64,000 nucleotides of DNA from assembly GCA_023428135.1 (NCBI GenBank), contig JAEYZG010000033.1:101648-165647 (forward strand), written 5' to 3'. The stretch comes from Bacteroidota bacterium. GTDB taxonomy: Bacteria; Bacteroidota; Bacteroidia; Cytophagales; Cytophagaceae. Positions within the stretch are counted from its first letter, which is position 1; the number at the start of each line of letters is the position of its first letter. The position numbers were made by a program, and so were the translations under genes. The notes under the pieces are model-generated. The model was not told the DNA's origin. It did no database searches and worked only from the letters and a program-made list of their open reading frames with translations. Below, in pieces: positions 8,191 through 17,823 of this stretch.

Positions 8191-10404
8191 ATGTTTGACT
8201 TGAATATTATTAAGGAACCAATTTTTATTTTGGATTTTGAGGGAAAAATCATTGAAAAGAATGAAGCCGGAGATGATTCCTTAGCTTTATTTTTTAAAGA
8301 AGGTATTATCAAAAAGCCCTTGCACCAACTCTTTAACTCATGTCTAAAAGAGAATACTTCCAAAGACATTCAACTTTGGGGAAATTCACACTATCTTATT
8401 TCCTTTCAAAAGGACAATGAAAACAGGGTGATAGGACAATTCAGTCTTTTACCCAAAGAAATTACAGAGAGCAGTTTTTCAAAAGAAAAAATCAATTTCC
8501 AGGAAATCATAGACAACCTGCCACTAAACCTTTATCTGAAAAATCCCTCAGGAGAAATCATCTATATCAATCCTTATTTTCAAAAGTCAGATTCTGGATT
8601 AAACAAAAACTTTCTGGGTCTCACAGTAATTGATTATTTGGACAAAGAAACTGCTACAAAGATCCAGGCGGAAGAAAAAGAAATATGGAGATCAGGTCTG
8701 CCCAGAATGACTGAAAAAACAATGATTATAGATGGCCAACCTAAATCATTCCTAATAGGAAAAGTTCCTGCAGAATTTCCTGATGTCGGCAAAGTACTTT
8801 TATGCTATAGTATTGATGTTACACAACAAAAACAGACGTCTGAAATTTTAAAAAAAGAGAAGGAACTTGCGGAAGCCTCGTCTAAGGCTAAAGAACAGTT
8901 TATTTCCGTTATTAGTCATGAGATAAGAACACCTATGAATACAGTGGTTGGGATGACTAATCTATTGCTGCAAAGTCAACACTATCCTGAACAGAGAGAT
9001 TATCTTAATGCTCTTAAGGCATCTTCAGATAATCTGCTAGCCATTGTTAATGACATCCTTGATCTTTCAAAAATAGAGTCTGGAAAAATATTCTTTGAGC
9101 AGACAGATTTTTCTCTTCGCAACTTATTAGAAGATCTGAAGAAAACATTTGCTTTCAAGGCCGCAGAAAAGAATGTACTGATCACACTAAATGTAAGCAA
9201 CGATATTCCCTTATTCCTGAAAGGAGATCCTTTCAGGCTTAATCAAATATTTTTAAATCTGATTTCAAATTCAGTGAAATTTACTGAAGTAGGAACTATT
9301 GATATAGTAGCAGATTTAATAGAGTCTTCCACCAAGGAAGTACAGATATTATTTACAATTAAAGACACAGGAATTGGAATACCAGAAGACAAGCTCTCTT
9401 TAATTTTTGAAAGCTTTACTCAGGCAGACCTTGACATATCAAGGAAATATGGAGGTACTGGGTTAGGCCTAACAATAACAAAAAAGCTAATTGAACTTCA
9501 AGGTGGTAACATAGGTGTGGAGAGTAAAGTTAAAGAAGGTTCAAAGTTCATTTTCAATCTGAAGTTTACCAGATCTCATAAGACTAAAATAACAACTCAA
9601 CCTCAATCTTCCGTTAATAAATTTCAAGGCCTGGACAGTCTCCGGCTACTTGTGGTAGAAGACAATAAAATGAACCAGCTTGTAGTTCTGAGATTCCTTG
9701 AAAAACAAAACATTCAGGCCGACATTGCAGAAGAAGGTCCACAAGCCCTGGACCTTCTGAAAAACAAAGAGTACGACCTTATTCTGATGGATATACAAAT
9801 GCCTGGAATGGACGGCTACCAGGTAAGTGAAATTATCAGAAAAGAATTTCCTGAGCCGAAAAACAGTACACCAATTATAGCTTTAACTGCTATGGCTTTG
9901 TCTGAGGTACAGGAAAAAATAAAAGTATATGGAATCAACGATTACATTTTAAAACCCTTTAGCCCTGACAATCTCTTCTCCAAAATAGCTGAAAATGCAG
10001 GCAATGTAATTAAATACACAACTCCCACTAAAACTATTCAACCAGTGATTACAAATCAAAAACACACCGACCTCACTTATCTGATCAATGCATCTGATAA
10101 CAATGCAGGATTCATCAAACAAATGATTGATATCTTCCTTAAACAGACACCCGATTTCTTGCAAGAATTAAGGGCTTTTCACGACAAGCAGGACTGGGAA
10201 AATTTCAGAAAAGTGATGCATAAAATGAAGCCCACCATTAAAATGATGGGTATTAATGAATTGAACAAAAATGTTGAGTTTATTGAAAGTTCGGTAAAGC
10301 AGCAGCAGAATCTATCAGAAGTTTCTGCTCATCTGACTACCATAGATACAATATGCAAAGCCTCCTTTAAGGAGCTACAGCTGGAATTGGAGAAGCTTCC
10401 CTAA
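8191..10404 (+). CDS. Hybrid sensor histidine kinase (PAS-HisKA-HATPase-REC-Hpt)
   Basis: A 737-residue cytoplasmic hybrid kinase without a clear membrane span. A weak N-terminal sensory segment (1-90) is followed by a PAS-like domain (about 100-215). HisKA has the phospho-accepting H243 in ISHEIRTPMN. The HATPase region shows the N box (NQIFLNLISNSVKF), DTGIGIPED and GGTGLGLTI. The receiver domain (about 484-600) carries D534 in ILMDIQMPGMDG and the conserved Lys in YILKPF. A C-terminal Hpt domain has H677 in VMHKMKPTIKMMG. Signal would pass His-Asp-His within one chain and then to an unlinked response regulator. It is divergent from the efflux operon, but nothing ties it to efflux control. 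Confidence 0.93.
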   Translation: MFDLNIIKEPIFILDFEGKIIEKNEAGDDSLALFFKEGIIKKPLHQLFNSCLKENTSKDIQLWGNSHYLISFQKDNENRVIGQFSLLPKEITESSFSKEKINFQEIIDNLPLNLYLKNPSGEIIYINPYFQKSDSGLNKNFLGLTVIDYLDKETATKIQAEEKEIWRSGLPRMTEKTMIIDGQPKSFLIGKVPAEFPDVGKVLLCYSIDVTQQKQTSEILKKEKELAEASSKAKEQFISVISHEIRTPMNTVVGMTNLLLQSQHYPEQRDYLNALKASSDNLLAIVNDILDLSKIESGKIFFEQTDFSLRNLLEDLKKTFAFKAAEKNVLITLNVSNDIPLFLKGDPFRLNQIFLNLISNSVKFTEVGTIDIVADLIESSTKEVQILFTIKDTGIGIPEDKLSLIFESFTQADLDISRKYGGTGLGLTITKKLIELQGGNIGVESKVKEGSKFIFNLKFTRSHKTKITTQPQSSVNKFQGLDSLRLLVVEDNKMNQLVVLRFLEKQNIQADIAEEGPQALDLLKNKEYDLILMDIQMPGMDGYQVSEIIRKEFPEPKNSTPIIALTAMALSEVQEKIKVYGINDYILKPFSPDNLFSKIAENAGNVIKYTTPTKTIQPVITNQKHTDLTYLINASDNNAGFIKQMIDIFLKQTPDFLQELRAFHDKQDWENFRKVMHKMKPTIKMMGINELNKNVEFIESSVKQQQNLSEVSAHLTTIDTICKASFKELQLELEKLP

Positions 10405-10414
10405 TGAAGCTTTT
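10393..10414. terminator. Compact bidirectional terminator at a convergent gene junction
   Basis: Inverted repeat AAGCTTC (10393-10399) and GAAGCTT (10406-10412) with a 6-base loop and a short T run. It overlaps the end of the kinase gene and the stop of the opposing gene, which are only 8 bases apart. The stem is short, so efficiency is uncertain. Confidence 0.45.
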
Positions 10415-12311
10415 ATCGCAGTACTTCCAACCAGCCTTTGATTTTCTTTTTATTTAGATCAACCATATAAAAATAAATCCCATCGGGGTACTCCACTGGA
10501 TCCCATGAGAAGCCAGGGTCTTCAGATTTAAATATCCTGCTTCCCCACCTGTTATAAATTTCTATACCCTTAAAGTGATATTCGCAGTTACCGCCATATA
10601 AACCGGAAATTTTGTAAGTATCATTATGGGTATCGCCGTTAGGTGTGACCAGGTTGTCAGGCCTTACTTTATCTACCTCTGTTTCGCTATCCTTTACTCT
10701 TAATGTCAATGTATCATACACCTGGTGTGAGTAGACACAACTGCTGTCTTTCAATTTAAAGACAACATTAAATACACCCGGATTGAGCTCATCACAGTCT
10801 GGCATCCATAAAAGCGGATTGGCAATAGAATCCTTCCCATTTATATTGGTAAAGAACATTCCCTTATCTTCCAGATTAAAATCAACTCCTGTAGCTGATA
10901 AATACATAAAATCAGCAGAATCGACTCCAATTACATTTATCTTATTTAAAGAACCAGGGAAAACGTCTATTGTCTTTCCTCCCGGATCAAACTGTAATAT
11001 AGGTGCTGGGTTTTCAGGGGGAGGTATAATTAAAACTTTTATTTTAAGTGTATCTGTTCGTGGATGGGGGCATCCATCATCGCTTACTACAATGTCGAGA
11101 TCAAATAATTTTTCCTCCTCTATCAACAATTTATCACAGGGATTAAAAACAAATGGAGCCCTTACGGTATCATTTACACCAGGCCTTAACTGCTGAGGTC
11201 CAGGAGGTGTAAAAATTGAAGGAGGAAGATTGGTCCTTATTTTTGAAATATGAATATTCGCCGGACGATTTAAAACAGTTGTACTAGAATCGGACAATAA
11301 AAGCTCAAAGGCTTTTATTTCATTTAGTTTCACAACAAAAGTATCTCCTTTGAACTCAGTATCCGGTCCTTTAGGCTTCTCTATATCTACCTTAGGGCCA
11401 AGATTTACAGGACAATTTTTCACAAGGAACTGGTAATCCCGTCTCACCTGCCCTATCTTTCTATTGTTTCTATATTCATCAACAATCATGGAAACAACAA
11501 ACAGTCTGTTGTTGGCTTCACTCGGATTTACAGACAATATCCCGGAGCGTTGATCTACCTTTAATGCAGGATTTCCTTGAATCATATTGGAAGCGCTATA
11601 TCCTGGTCTCCAGATAATAGGATCATAGGGAGCAGGTTTTGGATCAGGCAATGCTTCTCCATAAATACTTGCATGGCCATTTAACGGCGTTACCAGAGTG
11701 TATACTAATGAATCCCCATCCAGATCATATCCTCCAAAGTTAAAAGTATTCATCTGGTTTCTGCAAAAATAATCCGCTACCATATCATCAAAAACAGGAG
11801 AGGAATTTACAAATGGCCTCCCTCCTCTTCTAACCGGAGGAAATTCAAGGTAAAAAACCTGACCTGCTTTATCAGGGTCCACAATATTTTTAATATCCTC
11901 ATTCCTGCAACATCTTTCCCAAACAATATAATAGCCTCCCGGATCATCATAAATAGCAGGATCAAGAAAAATATTGGCTTTATATTTCAAGTTTAAAGTC
12001 TCTTGAACTCCTCTCTCCAGAAAATCACATTCTTCGGTTGCATATTTTACCCTTTCGTAATCAATATTTCTAACCAATTCCTGTGTACCTACCTGCACAT
12101 TGTCTGATTTTCTGAAAATATTTGTTTTTATGGTAATGTCAGCATCCAATAAGCCAGGCGCGGCATTGAGTTTATCGAAATAAAGCCTCATACTGAGGGT
12201 ATAATTGTATCCTCGATAATGGCGCAATTGAAATTCACCTCCTACAATATGGCTGGCGAATAGTTGGGAGCTTATGAAGAGAATAAAAAATAGAAAGTAG
12301 ATCTTTTTCAT
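10413..12311 (-). CDS. Secreted surface protein with gliding-motility (CHU_C-type) C-terminal domain
   Basis: A 632-residue exported protein. The ATG at 12311 is chosen because it gives a textbook signal peptide (MKKIYFLFFILFISSQLFAS); a longer frame upstream has no support. The mature part opens with SHIVGGEFQLRHYRG, a pattern common in large Cytophagales surface proteins, and continues as beta-rich, Ig-like segments. The last ~90 residues contain TPNGDTHNDTYKI, YNRWGSRIFK and YPDGIYFYMV, the hallmarks of the gliding-motility-associated C-terminal domain (type B T9SS signal). It is therefore probably secreted by the T9SS and exposed or released. A possible promoter box TAATTTTG with TTTG 18 bases upstream lies just ahead of the start (12315-12322, minus strand). 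Confidence 0.88.
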   Translation of the reverse strand: MKKIYFLFFILFISSQLFASHIVGGEFQLRHYRGYNYTLSMRLYFDKLNAAPGLLDADITIKTNIFRKSDNVQVGTQELVRNIDYERVKYATEECDFLERGVQETLNLKYKANIFLDPAIYDDPGGYYIVWERCCRNEDIKNIVDPDKAGQVFYLEFPPVRRGGRPFVNSSPVFDDMVADYFCRNQMNTFNFGGYDLDGDSLVYTLVTPLNGHASIYGEALPDPKPAPYDPIIWRPGYSASNMIQGNPALKVDQRSGILSVNPSEANNRLFVVSMIVDEYRNNRKIGQVRRDYQFLVKNCPVNLGPKVDIEKPKGPDTEFKGDTFVVKLNEIKAFELLLSDSSTTVLNRPANIHISKIRTNLPPSIFTPPGPQQLRPGVNDTVRAPFVFNPCDKLLIEEEKLFDLDIVVSDDGCPHPRTDTLKIKVLIIPPPENPAPILQFDPGGKTIDVFPGSLNKINVIGVDSADFMYLSATGVDFNLEDKGMFFTNINGKDSIANPLLWMPDCDELNPGVFNVVFKLKDSSCVYSHQVYDTLTLRVKDSETEVDKVRPDNLVTPNGDTHNDTYKISGLYGGNCEYHFKGIEIYNRWGSRIFKSEDPGFSWDPVEYPDGIYFYMVDLNKKKIKGWLEVLR

Positions 12312-12362
12312 ACTCAAAATTAATATTTCTCGTCTAAAGACAAAGGATAATTCATTATTGTT

Positions 12363-12370
12363 TAATTTTG
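12363..12370 (+). promoter_or_regulatory. Possible -7 box of the rlmD operon
   Basis: TAATTTTG matches the Bacteroidota TAnnTTTG -7 consensus but lies only 6 bases before the ATG, so the transcript would be almost leaderless. No good -33 TTTG was found at the usual distance. The assignment is weak. Confidence 0.3.
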
Positions 12371-12376
12371 GATACC

Positions 12377-13783
12377 ATGAGTAAAAAAGATAAACAATTT
12401 CGCTTTGAAAAAGTAACAATTGGCGAAATGGCAGCCGAGGGAAAATGCGTGGCAAGAGTAAACGACAAGGTGATTTTCACTGAGTTCCTGGCACCTGGCG
12501 ATGTAGCGGATCTAAGAATATATAAAACAAAAAAAAGATTTGCCTTCGCTAAGGCGGAACATATCTACGAATTTTCTTCTTCCCGAACCACACCTGTTTG
12601 TGAGCATTTTGGCACTTGCGGAGGTTGTAAATGGCAGCATATAACCTATGATAATCAAGCTCTTTATAAAGAGAAACAGGTGAAGGATAATCTTGAAAGA
12701 ATAGGTAAAATAAATGTTGAAGAATATCTGCCTATAATTCAGGCCAAATCAACTTATAACTACAGAAACAAACTTGAATTTTCTTTTTCCGATAAAAGGT
12801 GGCTCACCAATGAGGAAATTGCAACTGAAGATAACCTTAATGATATGAATGGACTTGGCTTTCACGTTCCTGAGAGATTCGATAAAGTCCTGGACGTAAA
12901 GAAGTGTCATCTTCAGCAAGAACCTTCAAATGCCATCAGGCTTGAAGTCAGGAAATTTGCCGTAGAAAACGACATTCCTTTTTATAATTTAAGGGAACAT
13001 TTCGGAGTACTGAGAAATCTGATTATCAGAAACTCAAGTCTGGGAGAGCTAATGGTTATTCTACAGGTAAGGGAATTTACGGATAAAGTAAATTTACTCC
13101 TTGAACATCTAAAGACGACGTTCCCTGATATAACCAGCCTGCAATATGTGGTAAATCAGAAATCCAACGACACTTTCCATGATCTTGATATTCATTTGTT
13201 TCATGGTAAGTCATATATTACCGAGCAAATGGAAAATCTCCATTTCAGGGTAAGCCCCAAGTCCTTTTATCAGACAAATTCAATACAAGCTTATGAGTTG
13301 TACAAAGTAACAAGGGATTTTGCAGGACTTACGGGAAATGAAAATGTCTATGACCTGTATACCGGAACCGGAACTATAGCCAACTTTGTAGCTGGCAGGG
13401 CAAAAAAAGTAACAGGTATAGAATATGTGCCAATGGCAATAGAAGATGCAAAGATAAATTCTTCAATCAATAACATTTCCAATACTTCCTTTTATGCTGG
13501 TGATGTGAAAGACATCCTTACAGCCTCTTTTCTTGAAAAAGAAGGAGCTCCGGATGTTATCATCACAGATCCGCCAAGGGCTGGTATGCATGAACATGTG
13601 ATAAAAAAAATACTTGAGCTCGCTCCGCAAAGAATTGTCTATGTAAGCTGTAACCCTGCAACTCAGGCGAGAGACCTTGCCTTGCTAAATGAAAAATATG
13701 CAGTAAAAAAGGTAAGGCCCGTAGATATGTTTCCGCAAACTCATCATGTGGAGAATGTAGCATTATTGGAAAAAATTAACTGA
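12377..13783 (+). CDS. rlmD: 23S rRNA (uracil-C5)-methyltransferase, RlmD/RumA type
   Basis: A 468-residue RNA methyltransferase of the TrmA/RlmD family that methylates C5 of uracil in 23S rRNA using S-adenosylmethionine. The N-terminal TRAM domain (about 8-65) is followed by iron-sulfur cysteines C75, C81 and C84 (CEHFGTCGGC) and a later CHLQ cysteine. The SAM-binding region contains YDLYTGTGTIANFVA; the catalytic part has TDPPRAG and YVSCNPAT with the nucleophilic Cys. The ATG at 12377 is preferred over an in-frame TTG nine bases earlier. It heads a tight three-gene operon. Bacteroidota may carry more than one paralog, so the exact uridine modified is not certain. Confidence 0.93.
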   Translation: MSKKDKQFRFEKVTIGEMAAEGKCVARVNDKVIFTEFLAPGDVADLRIYKTKKRFAFAKAEHIYEFSSSRTTPVCEHFGTCGGCKWQHITYDNQALYKEKQVKDNLERIGKINVEEYLPIIQAKSTYNYRNKLEFSFSDKRWLTNEEIATEDNLNDMNGLGFHVPERFDKVLDVKKCHLQQEPSNAIRLEVRKFAVENDIPFYNLREHFGVLRNLIIRNSSLGELMVILQVREFTDKVNLLLEHLKTTFPDITSLQYVVNQKSNDTFHDLDIHLFHGKSYITEQMENLHFRVSPKSFYQTNSIQAYELYKVTRDFAGLTGNENVYDLYTGTGTIANFVAGRAKKVTGIEYVPMAIEDAKINSSINNISNTSFYAGDVKDILTASFLEKEGAPDVIITDPPRAGMHEHVIKKILELAPQRIVYVSCNPATQARDLALLNEKYAVKKVRPVDMFPQTHHVENVALLEKIN

Positions 13784-13788
13784 TCATC

Positions 13789-14157
13789 ATGAATAACGAT
13801 CCGGAACTAAGCGGTAGATATTTGGGTACAATTTCCAGAGACTTTGTACTCGTGGCAGATACTATTAAAGAAGCTTCTTATCAGGTAAGAGTCAGAAACA
13901 TTTCCAAATACCCAATTTTCCCTATATCAAAGACTGATATAGCTATTGGAAAATTGCTTATAGGAAGAAAAGAGCTTGCACTGGAATGGAATTACTATAT
14001 TTCATTTCTTGATGAGTTTGCTCAGAGAGCTCTGGTCGCTGAAGATATGGTTTCTGAATTTGAAGCTGCATATAAAAATCCTGATGAATATTGTTGCTTG
14101 TTTGTAGTAGATGAGGAGTTTACAAATTTTGTCTTTATTCCTTATCCTGAAGACTGA
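13789..14157 (+). CDS. Conserved-looking small protein of unknown function
   Basis: A 122-residue soluble protein with no signal peptide or membrane segment and no family I recognise. It is acidic, with a beta-rich first half and a probable helical second half ending FVFIPYPED. It starts 5 bases after rlmD and its stop overlaps the start of the acyltransferase gene (TGATG), so it is translated within the same operon. The tight packing supports a real gene; function is unknown. Confidence 0.8.
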   Translation: MNNDPELSGRYLGTISRDFVLVADTIKEASYQVRVRNISKYPIFPISKTDIAIGKLLIGRKELALEWNYYISFLDEFAQRALVAEDMVSEFEAAYKNPDEYCCLFVVDEEFTNFVFIPYPED

Positions 14158-15302
14158 TGCAGCCTTCCAATACAAATAGGAGTGAAACATCAAGGGTATA
14201 CGGACTTGATATACTCAGGGCAATAGCTATTATATTTGTATTGGAAGAACATGGAAATGATTTCCTATATGAAGCATTTTCAATAAAAGCACCTCACCTT
14301 GATGGTGTGAAATTGTTTTTCGTATTAAGTGGATTTCTGATAGGTCAGATACTTATTAAAACTTTACATACAGGTCTTTCAATGAAAGATCTGTATGCTT
14401 TCTGGATTAGAAGGTGGTTCAGAACTTTACCGAATTATTATCTTATATTAATAATTTTAGTCGGATTAAACATACTTATTCCTGTATTCAAAGGAACATA
14501 CACTTCCTTCTTTTTCTTTTGTCAGAACCTTATCTATCCTCAACAACGCTTCTTTCTTGAATCCTGGAGTCTTGCAGTGGAAGAATGGTTTTATATCTTA
14601 TTCCCTGTTACATTATATCTTTCAAATAAAGCCTTTCCTTCAAGACATAAAATTAGTCTGCTTACATCAATAGGTATATTCATTATAGGAGCAGTTCTGG
14701 TAAGAATATTCAAAGAAAGTTATCTAGATATTCAAATGTTCAAAGATTGGGATGTAGAGTTCAGAAAAGTAGTCTTTACAAGACTTGACAATATCGTATT
14801 CGGTGTACTCGGAGCGTTTTTCAGCACCTATTACCATTCACTATGGGTGAAACATAAATTACCATTGCTCATATCAGGTATTCTATTACTTCTTGGAGAC
14901 AGGATATATTTTTTATTCATTACCAATCATATCATTTCATTCGGCTGGTATTCCAATATTATTTCTTTCACATTAGGCTCAGTAGCCACACTTGCATTAT
15001 TGCCATTTTTATCAGAAATAAAGACGGGCAAAGGAATATTATACAGATTCCTCACATACATCAGCATCACATCTTATTCTATATATATGGTTAATTTATC
15101 ACTCGTCAGATTCAGAGTGATTCCCTACAGTAATGAGTGGTTATTAAAGTTCGGATTGGACTCTTATATAAGTTATATAGATGTTGTTTTGTATTGGGTT
15201 TATACAATAGTACTTTCTCTCCTATTATATCATTTTTTTGAAAAGCCTATGACAAGCCTGAGAGATAAGTGGTATATAAAAAAATCCCAGCCAAGCATTT
15301 AA
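14157..15302 (+). CDS. Acyltransferase 3 family membrane protein (OafA/YrhL-like)
   Basis: A 381-residue integral membrane O-acyltransferase. It begins with the family block VYGLDILRAIAIIFVLEEHG (the catalytic-type His is in EEHG), followed by LFFVLSGFLIGQI and RRWFRTLPNYY, then about ten hydrophobic segments and SWSLAVEEWFY. Family members transfer acetyl or succinyl groups to sugars or lipids at the membrane. Its ATG overlaps the previous stop codon. Why it shares an operon with an rRNA methyltransferase is not evident. A strong hairpin terminator follows. Confidence 0.92.
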   Translation: MQPSNTNRSETSRVYGLDILRAIAIIFVLEEHGNDFLYEAFSIKAPHLDGVKLFFVLSGFLIGQILIKTLHTGLSMKDLYAFWIRRWFRTLPNYYLILIILVGLNILIPVFKGTYTSFFFFCQNLIYPQQRFFLESWSLAVEEWFYILFPVTLYLSNKAFPSRHKISLLTSIGIFIIGAVLVRIFKESYLDIQMFKDWDVEFRKVVFTRLDNIVFGVLGAFFSTYYHSLWVKHKLPLLISGILLLLGDRIYFLFITNHIISFGWYSNIISFTLGSVATLALLPFLSEIKTGKGILYRFLTYISITSYSIYMVNLSLVRFRVIPYSNEWLLKFGLDSYISYIDVVLYWVYTIVLSLLLYHFFEKPMTSLRDKWYIKKSQPSI

Positions 15303-15383
15303 TCAGAAGAAGTCTGAAACTTCTATCACAACAAGAAAAAATAATATGGGATGGAATTTTGATAAACATTATTCCTGTTAAAT

Positions 15384-15420
15384 AAAAAATCGGATAGAGC
15401 ATCTCCATCCGATTTTTTTT
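15384..15420. terminator. Bidirectional rho-independent terminator
   Basis: AAAAAATCGGAT (15384-15395) pairs with ATCCGATTTTTT (15407-15418) around an 11-base loop, with T tracts available on both strands. It lies between the convergent acyltransferase gene and the lamin-tail-domain gene and can serve both. Confidence 0.85.
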
Positions 15421-15441
15421 ATTATTTCTTAACACAAAGAC

Positions 15442-17049
15442 TTATTCAATAACAACTTTTCCTGAGGAAGATAAATCTTTATCCAAGTTTACCAGACGTA
15501 TATAGTAAATACCTTTCTTCTGATCAGATATATTTATTTCTTCATTAGCAGAAGTTGTTTCCTTTATATAAATCACCTGACCAAAACTATTCACCACTTC
15601 AATAGAATTTCGGCCAGATTCCAGGTCAAGTCTGAACACTCCACTTGAAGGATTAGGATAAATTGTAATTTTCTTTTGAGACGGCTTTTTTCCGAACAAA
15701 GATAAATCACAATTTTCATCATCTGTCCCAGGAGTTGCATATATTGGAGCACCTAGATAATCCTTTACATAAACGTCCGAATAAGACCAGTTAGCACCTT
15801 GGTTATTATCTAACTCCGGATCACAGAATTTCAAAGAAGGCCCATCGCCATCTGCCTCCTCCGGCCATGGTGAATTAATTGAATATGCAACCTGATCTAT
15901 CACCGCATCGGCAGCGTTTCTTAGAATTAGAGTTTCACCACTATTATTAAGGCTGCCTGATGTCCATTGATAAGTATTCGTTAAATCAAAAAAATCATTG
16001 AAGATAATTTGATTTGCACATAATACAATATATTGTTTAGGTCCCACAACTATAGATGGAAACACGAAATCAATCCCATCTGAAAAATAATAACCATTAA
16101 TATTTACCGCTTCAAAACCATTATTATAAAGTTCTATAAATTCAAGAGTGTCTGCACCCGGATTATTATACATTATTTCAGTTATTACCAGAGGCGCTAT
16201 AGTATTATTAAATACAAAACTAATGGATTGAGAAACAAATTTATTTCCCAATATATCTGCAACATCAGCTATATTAATTGAATTTACACTTGCAACTTCG
16301 AGCGCAGCAGATAGAGTAAGAGTCACTGTATCTTTGGAAGCAGAGAGCGTTGCGGATGTGACATTCAGCCCGGAATAATTGGAAACTGTCTGTGCCGAAG
16401 CAATATCTAAGGGTTCATTAAAAACAACTTTAACAATGTTATTCTGAGGCGCATATACCCTTTTAATAAGAGGAGGATAAGTATCCGGTGATACATTACA
16501 TACAGAGTTACCTTCTCCCGGTGAAGCATAAATGATAGAGCCGTCTTCAAAAATCCCTCCTATATCATTCGATGCATCCCAATTATATCCAAACGCATTA
16601 TCAGAATTAACATCACATAAAACCAGTGAAGAGCCCTTTCCATCGGCATTATTATTCCATGGCTTTTTGTTATCATACTCTACAGAATCTGCAATTGTAC
16701 CTGAAGGAGTTTTAATAACGATCTTTTCACCGCTGTTACTTAATGCACCGCTTTCCCACTGAAGTGGAGTCAATCCAAAGGTTTGTTCGAAAAAACTTGC
16801 ATACCTTGCAACAATAACATAACTGCCAGGTTGAAGTATATAGGCTGGAAAAACATAATCAAATCCGCTTGTTACTTTATATCCTGCCAGATTTAATGGC
16901 TGGTTACCCTTATTGTATAGTTCAATAAACTCCAGAGTATCATTACCAGGCTGATTGTACAGGATTTCAGTTATTACAAGATCAGATTGAGCAAAAGCAT
17001 TTATTGCAAACAATAAACAATAGATTTTTAGTATAATTATTTTCTTCAT
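15442..17049 (-). CDS. Secreted protein with two lamin-tail domains and a T9SS sorting domain
   Basis: A 535-residue exported protein. The ATG at 17049 gives a clean signal peptide (MKKIIILKIYCLLFA...FAQ). Two lamin-tail (LTD) domains of about 160 residues each (near 25-180 and 280-440) carry the repeated ITEILYNQPG/ITEIMYNNPG and LEFIELYN blocks. They are separated by an Ig-like segment (FNEPLDIASAQTVSNYSG). The C-terminus (KKITIYPNPSSGVFRLDLE...GIYYIRLVN) is a type A T9SS sorting domain. LTD domains in bacteria are found on secreted nucleases and surface proteins; no enzyme domain is present here, so an adhesive or scaffold role is an inference. Confidence 0.88.
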   Translation of the reverse strand: MKKIIILKIYCLLFAINAFAQSDLVITEILYNQPGNDTLEFIELYNKGNQPLNLAGYKVTSGFDYVFPAYILQPGSYVIVARYASFFEQTFGLTPLQWESGALSNSGEKIVIKTPSGTIADSVEYDNKKPWNNNADGKGSSLVLCDVNSDNAFGYNWDASNDIGGIFEDGSIIYASPGEGNSVCNVSPDTYPPLIKRVYAPQNNIVKVVFNEPLDIASAQTVSNYSGLNVTSATLSASKDTVTLTLSAALEVASVNSINIADVADILGNKFVSQSISFVFNNTIAPLVITEIMYNNPGADTLEFIELYNNGFEAVNINGYYFSDGIDFVFPSIVVGPKQYIVLCANQIIFNDFFDLTNTYQWTSGSLNNSGETLILRNAADAVIDQVAYSINSPWPEEADGDGPSLKFCDPELDNNQGANWSYSDVYVKDYLGAPIYATPGTDDENCDLSLFGKKPSQKKITIYPNPSSGVFRLDLESGRNSIEVVNSFGQVIYIKETTSANEEINISDQKKGIYYIRLVNLDKDLSSSGKVVIE

Positions 17050-17078
17050 ATTAATACGTATTAACAGGCTTTTATCCA

Positions 17079-17624
17079 TTAAAATGATATACCTAATTTT
17101 ACTACCACTAAATTTTTATATGCTGATTCATCACGATGAGTAAGGTCTACCAGAGCAAATAAATAACTGTCAACCTTGGATGTTAATGGCTGCCTATATC
17201 CCAATCCTGAAAAGAAGTTTGTAATATAAACTCTCCGATATTCAAAATTAAGATCATTTCTATATGGTACATTACTATAGAGATACTCCAGGTGGAGAAA
17301 GAAATTTTTCAGGAAATAAATCCTTGTAAAGATATTTGTTCCATATGCACTGTTGCTTTTCGAATTGTCACTTTTCCAGTAGTAAAGATAATTCAGCCCA
17401 ACACCCGCATCAACTCTTTTATTCAATCTATAAAAAATTATGGGAGCCACATCAATATGCTGTAACTGAAGGTGGTAATTAAAGCCCAATTTAATATGTC
17501 CTCCAGGAGATTTATTAATGTTTGCAACGGAATCATTCTGTCCAAAAGCACTTCCTATTAATGAAACAGAAAGAATCAAAATCAAAAGATTATTTTTCAA
17601 ATTATTAGTAAAACGGTAAGCCAT
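17079..17624 (-). CDS. Small predicted outer-membrane beta-barrel protein
   Basis: A 181-residue protein with a signal peptide (cleavage after GSAFG) and alternating hydrophobic/aromatic strands throughout, finishing in the outer-membrane-like VVVKLGISF. This fits a small outer-membrane beta-barrel. It precedes the lamin-tail-domain gene by about 29 bases on the same strand and is probably co-transcribed with it. Function is unknown. Confidence 0.72.
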   Translation of the reverse strand: MAYRFTNNLKNNLLILILSVSLIGSAFGQNDSVANINKSPGGHIKLGFNYHLQLQHIDVAPIIFYRLNKRVDAGVGLNYLYYWKSDNSKSNSAYGTNIFTRIYFLKNFFLHLEYLYSNVPYRNDLNFEYRRVYITNFFSGLGYRQPLTSKVDSYLFALVDLTHRDESAYKNLVVVKLGISF

Positions 17625-17823
17625 ATTTTATATATGGAAATTAAATTTTTATTAGAACTGTACGTTTCAATTATTATTATAAAGTTAAGCCTATGACAAA
17701 TAATTGTTACAAAAATGAAGCTTCAATTTAAAAAAATCAGCTATATTTAAAAAATAATTATAAATCACCTGAGATTTATTACATTTTTATTATTTCGCTA
17801 TTTATAGAGATTAAAAAATTATT

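Noticed and set aside
8191..10404. Hybrid kinase as regulator of the efflux operon
   Set aside because: It is merely divergent; the efflux operon already has its own TetR gene and operator.
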